Positions 35,966 to 49,231 are shown, counted from the stretch's first letter. The stretch is 64,000 nucleotides of DNA from Parietaria judaica (GCA_954871525.1 OX940865.1:15452606-15516605); one strand, 5' to 3'. Notes: generated from the letters alone by a model not told the origin. Translations and numbers: made by a program.

Positions 35966-38696
35966 TAGGGTCTTTATGTCACAGTTATTTCAAATTTATA
36001 TGATAAAAATAATATTTAATAATATAATAATAGAGAATGTTATTTTTTGGTGTGAAATTTAGTATTGTGATTTGAAATGAATGAAAATTTGATGCTAAAA
36101 TTACACTAAAACAATGTTATTTTGACATTAAAATAGTGGGATATAGTTAGAATTACCCATAGTACTCTTCGATTTTGAGTATAATTAGTAATTACAACTA
36201 GTCTTTCAATTATAAAACGAATTCCCAATTTTTTATTTTAAATATTTTACCATATATATTTTTGAAACTTTCAAAATAGTACAAACAGATTTATTTTTTC
36301 TAAAATTTTTGTTATTAACGTAAAAGTATTAAAAATGTACACTTTAATTAAATTATAGTTGCATTTAGTAATTATTCAATATACTTTGAAACATGCCGTT
36401 ATATTTTACCACTTGTTTCAGATTAAACAAAATAACAATATGTTAAAAAATCTGAATTCATTTTAGTACGTAGCAAAAATCTAAATCATACAAATTATTT
36501 TCTAACTACGGATCCGTAGCTAGAAATTTCAAAGTTTGGAGGGGGAGGAGGGAGGCATGTGCATGAGATAATATTTCTTTCCTCTTACGTTAGCTTAGTT
36601 GGAAACTGGAAAGTACTATTTATCGTGTAACATAATTTGGCAGTGCATGCATTTCTGGTTATCATCACTACACCACGTTGGATTTGTCATGTTAAGTTAC
36701 CCCAAAATAAATTATACTCGTAATATCTCCCTAAAAATATACTGAAAATTATGTGTATATATTAATATAGGTACTTTCAAAGTTTTAATTAACAAAAACG
36801 GATGAGAAAACAAAAAGACTCACTTAAATTAAATATGCTAAACGATTGTGTAAGTTCATTTTTTTTATTGGTGACGCATTTTTTTTTTTATGATATATCA
36901 TATTTAGGACTAGATGTAATATGAGCAGTTGAATCCATGTAATTTTCTCATAAAAATTGAAATATGGGTGAATCCAAAACTAATAATTAGATCCCACAAT
37001 TTTTCCAAATATCCACTAATCCTAGTTTTGGGACGTGTTCCCCAAAAGAAAGTAAAACTCAAATCGGAATTTATTCCGCTTGTAATAAAAGGATAAGTAG
37101 CTAGCACCGTGAGCGATCTTATTAGAAGCACACTTTCGACCTGCAGTATTCCAAGGATGGGAACCGTAGATCCACAAAATCTGTAGAGTGACTTAAGGGG
37201 ACCCGTAAAATACCAGCTTCTTTTATTCTCGTTAGATTATTACAAAAGTTTGGTTGAATCACAAAATTTGTTTTAAAATAATAAAACATTGCAAAATGCA
37301 TTTGAATTACATTCGTTAACAAACATGTTAAGACATATTTTCATGTTTTAGCAAGATCATTAAGTGATGTGCATAAAACATTACCGAAGTAAAAAAAGTG
37401 AGGAAAAAATAATGATTTTTGGTACTTTTTCTTAACGCAGTTCGGCTTATGTTCTGTAGATAATTTACTTATGTGGGGCACTGACCCAGATTCATCAACA
37501 GAGATTACAAACAATTATATATATGGACTCAAACGTATGGAAACTCATCTTTGATGTTATAGTATCAACTTCGACATCCATCACTTGAACTCTTGATTAT
37601 CAGAAGGTCTCATTGCACCAACTAGCAGCGAACGTCTCGTTCTTCTTCACTTCACTCGTGAATCGCTAGTTGCCTTCTCCCAAGTGATATCTAGTGCTAT
37701 CGATTTGTACCTCAAAAATCACGACATAGGAGCTAATGGCAATGGAAATCTTCACGTAGCAATATTCAACTTCTTAATATTCTCCCATGAAAGGCAATCA
37801 CTTCCAATCAGCTTAATTCCTCTTATTAAGTTCGTGATCCATATAAGGCAACGCATGAAGAGGTTAACTAACAATCTTTGATTGAGAATGGGTATCCTTG
37901 ATTTGTGTGGCTTGATTGCCTGACTTGATATCTTACCGTTGTTACGACAACAAGTATATCAATATTTTTTCATAAATTAATTAACATAATAAACATGAAA
38001 TATATGATAACGAAAGCAAGAAATCTATGTTCCAAACAAAATTATTATGTAAACTTGAAAATTTTAACTTAGCACGATAAATTCGTTTTTTAGAAGGGGA
38101 AAAAAGAAAAGAAAAGAAAAAAACTTGCGGCACCCTGCAAATTCTACCGAAATTCCGAAGCGGAGCGACGCGGTAACTTTTTTGGTAAGCATTTGCTGGC
38201 TTGGAATATTCTAGTTAGTTGGATATTTTATTCTCAAAATTAAAGAAAAAATAGTTCATAGTTCATACTCTAGAGAAGAAAATATTATTGGTTCAAATTT
38301 CATATTTCTTTATGCTATGAAAAACATAAAAATGCTATTATATGTATTAAAAACAAGTTCATATGTAAGTTGTCCTTGCAAACATGCTTTCAATACTTAA
38401 GAGTTGAGTTGTGTAATACATTAAAAATATGATTATTTATGTGTCTAGGCTTTTAATCTCCAAATATGTGATGACTTTAAATTAAAAAATATTTTTATTT
38501 AGAAAAGAAAAAGTATAGATTAAATAACTTCTAAAAAATTAATTAAAAGGTTCATATTATTTCATTCATCATTTTGAAAGATTACTTTGACCCAGTTAGT
38601 TAAGGTTATTTTGTTATTAGGAATAGGATCTTTCGTACTTGAGATCATTTATAGCTTGTATTGTTTCTTGTTTTGTTTTTTAATCTCCACCATAAA
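35966..38696. other. AT-rich spacer
   Basis: No gene is supported. A patch near 36510-36545 (GATCCGTAGCTAGAAATTTC, then GGAGGGGGAGGAGG) looks like one decayed end of the Tip100-like elements. An open stretch at 37684-37881 has no recognisable domain. Confidence 0.45.
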
Positions 38697-38931
38697 TGTA
38701 ACGACCCGACTTTTTCGAAGCCGTCACTTACTAACTGCTTTAAAACTCAAGACTAAGTTTAAATAAGACCTAGTTAATTAATATTTTTGCAGCTAATTAA
38801 ATAGCATAAAAATACTAGTTTTTGTTAAAATATCAAAGATATTTCTATTATCTTATATAAAAAATTCTAAATTAAATATGAATTAAGATAGAATAAATAC
38901 TTACTTATTCTATTCTATAAGAGGGATCTCA
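38697..38931 (+). mobile_element. Internally deleted relative of the solo LTR
   Basis: It starts TGTAACGACCCGACTTTTTC and ends GGGATCTCA, and its first 60 and last 140 bases align with the two ends of the 2.06-kb LTR at 210-2270. About 1.8 kb in between is absent. No clean 5-bp duplication is visible. Confidence 0.65.
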
Positions 38932-40422
38932 TAATAATTTGAGACCAAATAAATGTGTGATATATAGTTACTTTTTTTAAAAAAAAAAACTCCGAAAAAA
39001 ATTTACCCTTTGTCACACGACCAAACTATCGGTATTTAAGGCAAGTTAACCTAGCGCTTGTAAAACAAAAATAAAAAAGACAAGATGAGTTATATAGGTT
39101 CACTCTCGGTATTTAAGGCAAGTTAACCTAGCGCTTGTAAATTTTCTTTACTATAATCGAATTTGGACAAAAAAAAAAAGCGACTGCATACTCGTTAAAT
39201 TTCACAAGCTCTTTATTTCTCTAACGTGCACTTGAAAGAACTATAAACAACAAGCATACCAAACTCAAAATACATACGAAATTCTCAAAGTACGTCTCAT
39301 CAATAAAACATTGACTACTCTGCCTCGGATTTTCATAACGACATTCCCGAATTAAAATTCACAATTTTCGTGTCACAAGTTTTTGCAATTCTGTATAGAG
39401 TAATTAGGGATCGATCACATCATGGCCCATACAAGTTGTGTAGGGGCACAAAAACAACAAAACATGGCACCAAAAGAAGCGAGAGTGAGTGATGTGCCCA
39501 TACAACACAAAATACTGCACGTTACTTACCCTTGTAGGTCCCTCCATTTTATTATAATGTGGACATTCTTATTTATCTCACCACTTTTGCCTCCATTTTC
39601 TGATGTGAAATCAATTTATATTTGTGATGGTGAAATTAAATTATTGATGATCACTTATTGATTTTTTTATTACATTTCAATTCTTCTGTCTTGTATAGCT
39701 TTTTGATATTGACAACGCATGTGACAAAATACGTGTTTTCAATATTATTATATAGTTTGCAGTTTGCACTTTGCACATAACAGCTAACATTTTACCGTCA
39801 ATAATAAAGTAACAAAAAAAAAAAAGATCCCACAATCTATCACATGGTATAACAGTAATTTTCATTTGCTTTATAAGACGAAATTTTGCATGCCTAATCT
39901 AATCTATTTTAATTACTATGCAGTACATGTTACAACAGTATTTTAATTATAATATTAAATGACACTATAATGATATAACATGATTTAACAGTATTTTTCA
40001 TTTGCCTTAAGTGAAAGCAATTGATTCCTATATTACAATTTCGAGATTCATTTGAAATAAAGTGAATTATAATTTTTAATTAATTATTCGGATTGATTAT
40101 GTTATATTATATATAATTTGGAGTATATTAAAGAGAATTATTAACAAAATGTATTTTTTAAAAAATTTGACACAAAATGGGTATTTCGTACAATTTCTTT
40201 AAAATAATTAAATTACATCATGAAAAGCTAAAGGAGAGTGATAGATACAACGATAACAACACATCAATTTTTAACCAATTCGCACCCCGAGCCTCTCGGG
40301 CCGAAAGCATCCACAACATCATATCATGATCGAGATCGACGGTCCAGATTAAAACAACACTTGCAAAGGAAAAAGAAAACGGAAACTCTCATGCACACAG
40401 AGCCCGAAACACAACATTCCGA
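38932..40422. other. Spacer downstream of the TIP1 gene
   Basis: AT-rich sequence without a supported gene. The 3'UTR of the TIP1 gene occupies the first 200-300 bases below 40423 and includes a GC-richer patch at 40280-40420. Confidence 0.45.
39029..39140. repeat. Direct repeat of 36 bp
   Basis: TCGGTATTTAAGGCAAGTTA and the following bases to CTTGTAAA occur identically at 39029-39064 and 39105-39140, separated by 40 bp. Confidence 0.9.
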
Positions 40423-41534
40423 TCAGTAGTCAGTGGTCGGGAGCTGCTCGTGGCCGGTGTGGCTGATGAAGACGAACTCGTAGATGAGTCCGGCGAGGCC
40501 ACCGCCGATGAGTGGGCCCACCCAGTAGACCCACTGGTCGGCCCAGCTCCAGCCCACCAAAGCTGGCCCGAAGGACACAGCTGGGTTCATCGAGGCACCG
40601 TCGAAGGCTCCACCGGCAAGGATGTTAGCTCCAACGATGAAACCGATAGCGATGGGGGCAATGATCCCCAAGTTGCCCCTCTTCGGGTCAACGGCGGTGG
40701 CGTAGACGGTGTAGACCAGTCCAAAGGTCATCACGATCTCGAAAACGACGGCGTTCCACACGCTGACGCCGCTCACGGTGAAGGTCGGCACAGCCTGCAA
40801 AGCACGTGACCAAAAGTCGTTAGAAAACGGTTCTATATGTATGATCATTAGAAAGTTTTATAACTTTAATACCTCTTTTAGATTTATTTATAGACAAATA
40901 TATGCGATTTACCATGTTTACATCATGAAATAAATACAAAAGTAAACACTAGAAGTATATGTTAAATAATTTGAAAATTAGAGGATATATATTTTTGTTA
41001 AAAATAACACTATGTGTATAAAAATAAATTTACAATTTATATATTACTGCATTGAAGAAAAAAAATCACGAACTAAATTTATATTTTTAGATATAAATTC
41101 AAATACTCAACTAACTTAACTAACTAACTATTGAAAGGAGGTAGGTTTACCAAGCCGCCGGTGACGAATCTGAGGAGGAAGCATGCAGCGGTGGAGCCGA
41201 GGAGCTGGGCAATCCAGTAGAGGATACCGCGGAGGAGCGTGATGTTCCCGCCGACGAAGGCGCCGAACGTGACAGCGGGGTTGACGTGGCCGCCAGAGAT
41301 GTTGGCGGAGATGGAGACGGCAACAAACAGGCCAAAGCCGTGAGCGATCGCAGCTGAAACGAGCCCGGACGGGGTGGCGGCCCCATCGCTGGTCAGCTTG
41401 TTGAAGGCGATGCCTGAGCCGGAGCCCGCGAAAACGAAGATGAGCGTCGAGATGAACTCAGCCAGCGCTGCCCGAAGTGCGTCCGGGTGCGTGGCGTCCT
41501 CCCGGCGGCCGACGGCGATGTTCCGGATCGGCAT
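40423..41534 (-). CDS. TIP1: Tonoplast intrinsic protein, TIP1 subgroup aquaporin (2 exons)
   Basis: Six-helix channel of the vacuolar membrane that passes water and, in this subgroup, often hydrogen peroxide and urea. Exon 1 is 41534-41151 (128 codons) and exon 2 is 40794-40423, joined across a GT-AG intron of 356 bp. The product has 251 residues, the normal length. It opens MPIRNIAVG, typical of TIP1. NPA boxes lie at 85-87 ([11 protein letters not shown]) and 198-200 ([11 protein letters not shown]). The selectivity filter reads H65, an I in the fifth helix, A and V, the TIP1 signature. Cys118 is at the usual mercury-sensitive place. The tail EQLPTTDY is conserved. Codons strongly favour G or C in the third position, unlike the AT-rich flanks, which fits a highly expressed gene. 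The exact TIP1 isoform number cannot be set from sequence alone. Confidence 0.96.
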
Positions 41535-41633
41535 TTTAACGGTTTAATTATAATTTAATTAATTATAATTAAGAAGAGCTTTTGTGATGGAAGTGTAGTA
41601 GTAGTAGTGCTATTCTCCACTTCTCAATGTGGA

Positions 41634-41640
41634 TTTTATA
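41634..41640 (-). promoter_or_regulatory. TATA box of the TIP1 gene
   Basis: On the minus strand TATAAAA lies 100 bp before the ATG at 41534, followed by a leader with CTACTACTACT. Confidence 0.65.
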
Positions 41641-43311
41641 TTGGAGGAGAGTGGGGTTGGTGACTGGCTATCGCCGGTTTCCGGTGGGATTCTGAATTTA
41701 TTATTCAGAACGTGAGCGAGTGATTGGTTGATGACAGCCTGTCAAATGAATGAAAATTATGGTAATTTACAGTCATGCACCCTCAAATTTGCATGTATGT
41801 ACATATTGATATTGTGTTAAATCTAATTTACGATATTAGAACTCCATGTCATATATTATCTCCTTCTTCAAACTCCGATTTGTATTGTTCACTAAGCGAT
41901 TAAAAATGATTGAATATTAAAACTAGTGTATACACATGATCTGATCGAAATATTTTTGTTGATTCTAAGTAAAATTATATGTTAAATTATAAGATTATGA
42001 CGAAGTAGTAAATGAATTAAGTAATTCAAGAGCAGTTACGATAAAAGTATTGTAAGAACGAAGAAAAAAATGAAAATAGTCATGTATTGTGAAAAATATC
42101 AGTTATCGTGTGAATATTATTTTGTTACATATATATAAAATCTGTATATTTAAAAAAATCAAATTTTATTGTGGATCAAGACCAATATAAAAGATTGTCA
42201 TATTAATATCAATCAATAAAAAAAATTCATTTATTCAATCACTGTTAATAGAAAAGGAGTTATAATATAATAGAAAAAAAAAACATGAAACAAGTTTGTG
42301 TTGCCTAATATTGGAGACATTGTTGCTAAAAAACTAAAGTTTGGGACAAACTGCACCTATATTTAAAGTCCAGGGGATATTGATAGCAATTTGTCAAAAG
42401 AAAATACATTATTTGATTTTCTTGGGTTTTAAATTTTAATGAATGGTTTGGATTTTGGAGTTCTATTTGGTATTAGTGTTAGAAAAACAGGGTGTTGAGC
42501 CGCTCGAGTGATGTGGGACTGCCACGTGTAATAGTGGACTTTGTTTGAAAAGGATTGAATGTTATTTTTTTGGTTCTTAATTATTAAATGCGATAATAAA
42601 GAAGAGAAAAACAAAAGGGTTAAATTCTTTTTGATTAGGAGGAGGGTATTTTTTGTCTTCAAATTTTTGGAAATATTTATTGTTGCATTTATTTTGTTGT
42701 ACTTTCAGCTCTTTAGCAATAATAATCAAATGTTTTTAGAGACATATGTATATATATATATATATCATAAGAATTGTACAGCAATTTATCATAAGAATTG
42801 TACAGTAAAAATTAGTGGACATGTCCAAAAAAAAAAATCGTCTATTTAAAGTTAGAAAATAATAATAATACTATTTTAAAGTTGAAAGCAACTCAATCTT
42901 TATCTATCTTTAATTTTGTTGATAAGCACAATAATGTCTTAAATTAATTAGTATTAATTTTTAACAGATAAGCATAGTTGGACGGTCGTGGAGTTTAATA
43001 TTATATGATACGAAAAATGTTTATTTTAATTCATGATCGTACCAAATTCTAATTTTCTATTTGTAGTAAGTTCACGTTTTCTCCATATAGGCATCTTTTT
43101 ATGATTAATAACCTTCTGAATTTGATTAGCGTATCCTCCCTTGATATATAATACTAGCAACTTGGGTAGTTTTTTTATCCTAAATATACATAATTTACAT
43201 CTTTTTATAACGTATACTTACGATATTGATCTTTACACAAATTTTTAATTGTTAAGAACCCAATATAATTAACCACGCATTTGAAAATAGTTACGTGTTT
43301 ATATTCAGATC
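41641..43311. other. TIP1 upstream region and AT-rich spacer
   Basis: No further gene is supported. A patch at about 42305-42400 (AACTAAAGTTTGGGAC, CCAGGGGATATTGATAGCAA) resembles one arm of the Mutator-like elements. A 20-bp tandem copy of TATCATAAGAATTGTACAG occurs at 42763-42806. Confidence 0.45.
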
Positions 43312-43313
43312 TA

Positions 43314-43673
43314 GTCCCAAAAATGTGAGTAAATTTGGTACCCGACCGGAACAAAAAAATTTTGCCGCCCAAAACCCGGTACCGGATTTATCCGGTTCCG
43401 GAAAAAGTCGGACCCGGATAAATCCGATTCCGGGTTTTTTAAAATATTTTTTTATTTATTTAATTCATTTATTTAATGCGTAGTTCTTTAATCTGGGCTA
43501 TCGGATCGCGAGATCGACGGCCCAGATTATAGCTTTTAAATTATTATTTTTTAAGGCCGGAACCGGACCTATCCGGGTCCGACTTTTTTCGGACCCGGAT
43601 AGTTCCGGGTCCGACTTTTTTATATATAAAAAAAATGGATCCGGGTTTTAATCCGGATCCACATTTTTGGGAT
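43314..43673. mobile_element. MITE with TA target site, filled with CCGG words (Stowaway-like)
   Basis: Ends are GTCCCAAAAATGTG on the left and ATCCCAAAAATGTG on the right (minus strand), flanked by TA on both sides (43312-43313 and 43674-43675). TA duplication fits Tc1/mariner-type Stowaway elements, though the end sequence is not the classic one. Both halves carry CCGGTTCCGG, GGACCCGGATAA and GGGTCCGAC words. The centre holds a small hairpin TCTGGGC...GCCCAGA. Confidence 0.65.
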
Positions 43674-44327
43674 TAATTACGTTGTAGAGATCATAAGTAA
43701 AACTCCGCAAATTCTTAGATTTATGAATAATTTTTTTTAAGTGTTTTTCTTGTTCTATTTTTGCTTGAAGTAGTTGTTTTATTTAAAGTTAGGTACGTGA
43801 CCAAAATTAAAATTATTTTTTACCAATATGTAGAACGTTATAGTTGTATCTAGAATTTGATGGAACTCAATAAATGCACGGTGGTCATTGTTTGCCATTA
43901 CTAGCCATGAATTATTTACTTTTGTCTTTTCGAATAATTGGTCCTCTGAATGATTGATTCTCACTTTCTTTTACTGTAAAGTTTTTGACTTTCATACAAT
44001 ACAAATAATATGATCTCTCTTTTAATTTAGAATAATGAGGTGCACGGTGATATATCTGGATTTTTTTTAATCATTATCTATAGTGATTAAACGAGAGAAA
44101 TGTGCATAATTACCAATCTCTTGAGTCATAAGTGATTATTATCTTCAAAAGAATTTACAATTCTCTTATTATTACGATAGAAAGAACCCGTGATTCAAGT
44201 TAGAGAAAGTTAAACGTGTTTTGGCGAGAGTAGTTATAGAATATGTGACTTCTTAAAATATTCTTGTTTTGTATTATTTTTCCTAGCAACATTTTGAGAA
44301 AAAAATAGGGAGAAACGCTAAAAAAAA

Positions 44328-45317
44328 GAGTAAATTGCGGCTAATGTACCTAATGTTTGATCTTTTTCGAATTATGTACCTAATGTTTATTTTTGGTGGC
44401 TAATGTACCCAATGTTTGATCTGTTAGATATTTTCGTGTTTTCCGCTAGTTGACCGTTAGAGAATTATCCTCCTCTATATGCACACTTTTTGTATTTTTG
44501 ACATAACTCGCTCATTTTTTGTCCAAATTTTATGCATGACCTATGGTTAGAAAGACAAGATATATATCTACAACTTTTCTGTTTTAAGTTTTGTAAAATA
44601 AGTTTTATAAAAATACGAAATTTCAAATACAACGTAAAATTGGACGTAAGTTTAATGCAAAATATTTGTTTCGAGAAATATTTACCATACTTAATGACTT
44701 TTATGATGAAACGTAAAACTAATAAGTTGTAGATAAATATTTTATCTTTCCATCAGATGTTTATTTATAAATTTTGGACGAAATATGAGTAAGTTATGCC
44801 AAAAATATGAAAGATTATTTTACATCACATATTTCATATTTTTGGCATAACTAACTCGTTTTTTATCCAAAATTTATAAATAAACACCCGTTAGAAAGAT
44901 AAAATATTTATCTAAAAATTTTTAGTTTTACATTTCACCATATAAAGAAATTAAATATATTAAAATTTGCTCGAAACAAATATTTTGTATTAAACTAACG
45001 TCTAATTTTACGTTGTATTTGAAATTTCGTATTTTTCTAAAACTTATTTTACAAATCTTAAAACAACAAAGTTTTAGATCTATCTCTTGTCTTTATAACC
45101 ATAGGTCATGCATAAAACTTGGACAAAAAATGAGTGAGTTATGTCAAAAATACAAAAAGTGTACATGTAGAGGATGATAACTCTCTAACGGTCAACTAAC
45201 GGAAAACACGAAAATATCTAACAGATCAAACATGGGGTACATTAGCCACCAAAAATAAACATTGAGTACATAATTCGCAAAAGATCAAACATTGAGTACA
45301 TTAGTCGCAGTTTACCC
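44328..45317. mobile_element. Fold-back Mutator-like element with about 480-bp arms
   Basis: The left end starts GAGTAAATTGCGGCTAATG and the right end ends AGTCGCAGTTTACCC. The left and right halves are inverted copies of each other almost to the middle (about 44820), so nearly the whole 990 bp is one palindrome. Flanking 9-mers TAAAAAAAA and CAAAAAAAA match at 8 of 9 bases, within a longer repeated flank GGGAGAAACGCT. No transposase is encoded. The left terminus is almost the same as that of the element at 4640. Confidence 0.85.
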
Positions 45318-45326
45318 CAAAAAAAA

Positions 45327-46082
45327 GGGAGAAACGCTCAAAAATAGTGTTTTCCAAAAATATTTTCCGCCAAAGATAATTTCATTTTCACTGGTGAAAA
45401 AGTTTGATCCATGAGTTTAAAAAATGTTTCTTCTAATCTTTGTAATATAAGCACCATTTAAACTTAAAGTAACACAAATTAAAATATGTATGTTCTCTCT
45501 AGAATGATCTAAAAAGTGACGAATATCCTATAGTATATGCGTTTTTCTAACTCTCTTATCCATTTAATCTCAAATTATAATTTTTTGATTACTTTTTATT
45601 CAATAATAATTAGTAAAGCCTTCCAAAAATAAAAATTAAAAAAATCAACACCTTAAATTTAAGCTACATACGTCACGAAAGATTAGGTAGCTTATTAATA
45701 TACATCATTAAGAACTATATAGGTAGCTGATGAAATTGGAAGTACTCATATAAATATAGGAGAACCGAGAATTAAGTATGAAAATGGAGATAAAGGTGTT
45801 AATCATATGCATATTCTTTAAGTCTCAACCATAACATATTTAATTAAAAACAGCTTATGATAATGTAATTTTGATTATTTATTTACTCAGGGAGCTATGG
45901 TCGGTAGAATTTTCGGCTGAGTGGCAATTATTAGGATGATGTATAAAGTGACCCCACTAAATAAACTAGAGATCAATTGACATATTGTTTAAAAAATACA
46001 CTTTTCTCATATATAAATTAATAGGTACCATTACCTACTCAACAAATTTAGTGTTTGAAAAAAGAAGATAAATGTTGGTGAC

Positions 46083-46136
<54 letters not shown>

Positions 46137-46991
46137 CATAATATGTATATATAACCAACAAAATAAATTGTGTAGATAACTCATGTTCAGAAAAAGGTAA
46201 ATAAATCAGAAAATATAAAATGATATATAGGAATATTTAGAAGGCATAAATATCTTTTATTTATCAAGTACACTTTATTATATTATTATTCTCTTTGTTT
46301 ATCGGCAATATTACCTAATTGTTACAAAATATTGTTCAAATTCAATTTCGCCTATGTGTAGTTAACTTTCTTGTTAAGCTAGAAATACTCATATGTCTCT
46401 AGTTTTATTAAAGTGGTGAATAATATAAATTTTAGAGTTTGACCGTAAACGCGAACATATTTTTTTTTTCGTTTCTTGTACTACAAACCCTAATGGGACA
46501 TAAATGAAAGGGTTAATTATCGATAAACAAAGGTATACCGGTGCACACAAGATAATTAGGTACTTTATATTAATGCGGTAAATATAAATTTGTGGATAAT
46601 ATGTGTATTCTTTGAGCTCCATTGTAGATCAGTGGATAAATATAAATGACAACAAAACAGAACTAGCAATTTTTTTAGCGGCAATAGTTCCATAAAACCA
46701 CAAAATATTGTAAAGGCTCAATTCCGTATATTTCGAAAGAATGCCCGTGGCGTAGATATTTGTACGTCTTTAATTTAAATAAAGTGTTGAATAAATTTTA
46801 TAAGCAGATGTAGGCATAAACGTATCGTCGGTGTCTATCGTATACAAATATTTACTAAATATTGAGAATATACCTTATACACATGATTAGTTACATATGC
46901 CGTAAGTATCGCAATATATGTGCAGTAAAAGAACAGCAAATAAAATTGTGGATTAATATAAATGACTCTAAAATAAAAAGAAATAAACAAG
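45327..46991. other. AT-rich spacer
   Basis: No gene is supported. It contains a (TA)n run of about 44 bp at 46086-46129. Confidence 0.5.
46086..46129. repeat. (TA)n microsatellite
   Basis: About 22 uninterrupted TA units. Confidence 0.95.
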
Positions 46992-47063
46992 TGTGGCTGC
47001 TGGGATTCGAGCCCAGGTCATCACGGCCACAACGCGATATTCTCACCACTAAACTACAGCCAC
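46992..47063 (-). tRNA. trnH-GUG: tRNA-His (GTG)
   Basis: On the minus strand GTGGCTG pairs with CAGCCAC to form the acceptor stem. The D arm holds TAGTTTAGTGGTGAGA (A box), the anticodon loop TTGTGGC gives GTG, and the T arm CTGGGCTCGAATCCCAG contains the B box. Length is 72 nt including the discriminator A. A TTTTT run 12 bp beyond the 3' end can end Pol III transcription. The anticodon stem TCGCG/CGTGA contains one G-U pair and seems to differ from the usual plant tRNA-His at a few positions, so it may be a diverged copy. No intron. Confidence 0.85.
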
Positions 47064-48409
47064 TTCGGTGAACGATCATGGTTAAATATTAAATATATAT
47101 AGATACATAAGTTTATATAAACATTGATTGATATAATTTCCACATGGATTATAGCTGACGTGGAACCAATTGCTCTTGTTTTTTTTTTCTTGGACTTATC
47201 TTTTTCATTGATAAGAGTCAGAGAAAGCTCATCCATTTTGTTTATAAGTTATATAAATATTATTTTGTGACAGAATGATAATTTGAAAATGAGCTATCAC
47301 TATCGTAATTAATGAGGCTTATCATATGATGTTTATTAATATAAAACAAAGCTTGCAAGGCAACATAATCACGATAAATTAATTTAAACTATTATGAACA
47401 TAAATTTATATAACATTTCATTTTAATTTTTTTTTTCATTATTTTTATTATTTTGTAGTAATTCATATTTTATCAATTTGAGTCCTAAAGAAAATTATAT
47501 TTTGATCCAATTAAAAGCCGTAAAATCTGAAACAAGTAAAAATGATATATGTGCTTAGAGAAAGGATTGAATCTTATTAAAATTTTATCTTATGTTATAT
47601 TTTTCTCTTCATATTTCTGTTGATTGCACGATTTCTTCACATTCTTTTTTATTAATAGTGGAAAAATAATACAAAAAATGGCAAGACATAATCCATATGT
47701 CATATGTGATATATCCAATGTAGTATCACGTGTACCTGACGTGGAAGTAGGACCCACAGAAACTCAACCATAATGCTATTAGGCCATCCAGCCTGGCACT
47801 GTCTCCATTCGACAGCTGTGCGCTGTAAAACCGGTGCGTAAGTGGTGGGACCACCATGTGAAAAGTGGGTCCTGTTTTTTCATTTAAAATTTCTCATATT
47901 TATCACTCACAAATAATAATTATTAGTATTAACAATAAGTTTGGATTGGATCTCTTCAATGAAATAAGTGAAGACTAGTTTTTGTAATTAGCCCAAAGTT
48001 TAATAACATATACTTTTCTACTTACTTAATTTATTAATTATATATTGTGTTGAGTGTCAATGTGTCATCTATTTTTAATTAGTCGTCTATATTAATATCT
48101 ATTTTTTAGCTATTTTTATATTTGTAATCTATTTTCAATTGGACCGAAGTTTAGATAATTATACTTTTCTAATTATTTAATATATGTATTAAGCATATAT
48201 ATATATATATATATATATTGTGTTGAGTGTCATCTGTTTTTAATAAGTCACCTTTTATCATCTATTTTCTAACTATTTTTAGTATTTGTAATCTTCTTCT
48301 TCTTTTTTTAATTTGGAGTTTTTTTATTATATAATTACCAAACTAGTATTTGAGTAAATAAAAAAAAATAATGGTAATGAATGAGTTAATATAGTCTCGG
48401 TAAAAAATA
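47064..48409. other. AT-rich spacer
   Basis: No gene is supported. A GC-richer patch at about 47735-47875 has no recognisable function. A TA run lies at 48197-48220. Confidence 0.45.
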
Positions 48410-48417
48410 CTATGGAC

Positions 48418-48686
48418 TAGAGCTGCACATGGCGACGTCGCGATGAGTCGCAACTAAATCGTGAAAATCGCCAAATTCGAAGTCGCGATGCGTCGCGGTC
48501 GCGATGCTTCACGATGCCTCGGTGGTGCACTCCCATTGGAAGAGACCAACTCTCTTGCACTATTGCTCCGCGTCGCGATGAGTCGCGATTCTCGCCAGTT
48601 AGTCGCGATTAATCGCGACCAAGAAAATAGATCGCGGCGCGCCACGATGCACGATGCACGTTCACAATTTATTTGTGGAGCTCTTA
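48418..48686. mobile_element. hAT MITE filled with TCGCGA palindromes
   Basis: Left end TAGAGCTGCACA; right end (minus strand) TAAGAGCTCCACA. An 8-bp duplication CTATGGAC flanks it (48410-48417 and 48687-48694). Inside, GTCGCGATGAGTCGC, GTCGCGGTCGCGATG and TCGCGATTAATCGCGA recur on both strands. It is 269 bp; ORFs on both strands are by-products of the repeats. Confidence 0.85.
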
Positions 48687-49231
48687 CTATGGACCACAAT
48701 TAGGAAGAAAAAAAAAATCGTCCCAATTTCTCTTGTTTATTTCTCATAATGATTATTAATGACCAAAAGTTTAGATCTCTTCAATGCATATGAAAAAGTC
48801 AATAACTTTCAATTGCCACAAAATCTATATACATATATCGTGTGCTATAATTTACTAATAATTGGCGTGTCTTAGTGCCTAATATGATTTGTAATTAATT
48901 TTTTGATTATGAATAATAGTTAATTAGAAAATTAATATTGGAGCAAATAATAAATCTAATAATTAAAGAGAAAATAGTTAAGGGAATCAACATTTTGGAC
49001 CACAAGTTAAACAAATTAAGTTCCACTTTTTATCTTTTTATAATTTTCTTTCTTCCAACTAAATTTTTATTTTACCTAGTGCTAACTTCACTCTATGATT
49101 CTTCGATAGATTTTGAGTGAAAACCTAAACCCAAGAATCTTCGAGATTTATTTTATCTATTCTCAATTAGACGTAAAATTGCATGTACATATGCAATCTC
49201 ACCACTACTACCGTTTTTTTACACTGCAAAT

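Noticed and set aside
40320..40345. GATCGAGATCGACGGTCCAGA shared in part with 43503-43526
   Set aside because: Similar short motifs of this kind are widespread in plant DNA and the two contexts differ; not enough for a repeat family call.
40450..40809. + strand ORF of 119 codons
   Set aside because: Antisense shadow of TIP1 exon 2, caused by GC-rich codons.
48454..48703. Overlapping ORFs on both strands, rich in Arg and Ser
   Set aside because: Produced by TCGCGA repeats inside a MITE.
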